Below are positions 22,829 through 22,969 of a stretch of 22,969 nucleotides of DNA, one piece after another. The stretch's first letter is position 1, and each line of letters opens with the position of its first letter. Under the pieces are notes generated by a model, which saw only the letters and a list, made by a program, of their open reading frames with translations, was not told the DNA's origin and did not search any database. The translations under genes and the position numbers were made by a program. Source of the stretch: an uncultured Parasphingopyxis sp. (GTDB taxonomy: Bacteria; Pseudomonadota; Alphaproteobacteria; Sphingomonadales; Sphingomonadaceae); assembly GCA_905479515.1 (NCBI GenBank), contig CAJQMX010000074.1, positions 1 to 22,969 of the forward strand, in the 5' to 3' direction.

Positions 22829-22969
22829 ATAGCTGAACCTGGGGTCAATAATGGGCACATAGCGGGAATAGGTGTCGATCATCGTCAGAACCCTGATCTT
22901 ACGACCCGTGGCGAGCTGGTCCTGAACGAAATCCATAGTCCACACATCGTTGGGGCCTGCCGCCTCTGA
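22829..22969 (-). mobile_element. IS3-family transposase (OrfB, DDE core) fragment
   Basis: The 47 codons from the window edge read EAAGPNDVWTMDFVQDQL, then ATGRKIRVLTMIDTYSRY and VPIIDPRFSY, the start of the rve/DDE catalytic core of IS3-family (IS407-like) OrfB. The first catalytic Asp is in W-T-M-D-F. Homology ends at about 22829 and the frame continues with unrelated sequence, so the transposase is truncated at its C-terminal side. Whether the N-terminal side is intact cannot be seen. Confidence 0.8.

Noticed and set aside
1..22969. CRISPR array or repeat-spacer structure
   Set aside because: No regularly spaced direct repeats were seen on either strand.

Overview
The window looks like the right-hand part of an integrative element, full of defence genes, inserted into a tRNA-Arg(CCG) gene of an alphaproteobacterium. 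Codon use, the ParB/ArdC backbone and the integrase type suggest a sphingomonad-like host, but that assignment is inference. The element runs from beyond the left edge to about 20792. There a tyrosine integrase (19246-20568, minus) lies next to a 45-nt 3' fragment of a tRNA-Arg(CCG). The host chromosome resumes to the right with a CPBP membrane protease, a broken lipoprotein/esterase-like gene and an IS3-family transposase fragment.

Left backbone (1-1998): a partial parB-like gene and an ardC-like antirestriction gene, both leftward. They share a repeated 5' leader in which a long-range 8-bp stem ends directly against the Shine-Dalgarno. Behind them lies about 570 bp without a convincing gene, holding several inverted repeats.

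Cargo block 1 (1999-7825, plus): a hipBA-type toxin-antitoxin pair, then a two-gene Gabija-like pair made of an OLD/TOPRIM ATPase-nuclease (GajA-like) and a UvrD-type helicase (GajB-like), overlapping by ATGA.

Cargo block 2 (7822-15365): a bidirectional locus built around a 95-bp control region with two overlapping sigma70-like promoters. Leftward operon: an unrecognised 184-aa protein, two divergent paralogues with PD-(D/E)xK-like motifs, a Lit-like (U49) zinc protease interrupted by one in-frame amber codon, and a GIY-YIG protein. Rightward operon: a PD-(D/E)xK nuclease-like protein, a TIR-domain protein and a HEPN-domain protein with an R-x4-H motif, with overlapping start and stop codons. 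This is the best candidate for an undescribed system. The rightward nuclease/TIR/HEPN trio is the most compact unit, and the leftward genes may be a second system or part of the same one.

Cargo block 3 (15702-19176, plus): a MerR-like HTH regulator preceded by a 24-bp perfect palindrome, a large gamma-type N6-adenine methyltransferase, and a PIN-domain RNase. This three-gene operon resembles a modification gene combined with a toxin and also deserves attention.

Two genes, the Lit-like protease in the element and the lipoprotein/esterase-like gene in the flank, are each broken by a single TAG while the reading frame continues intact beyond it. No CRISPR array, rRNA or complete tRNA was seen.
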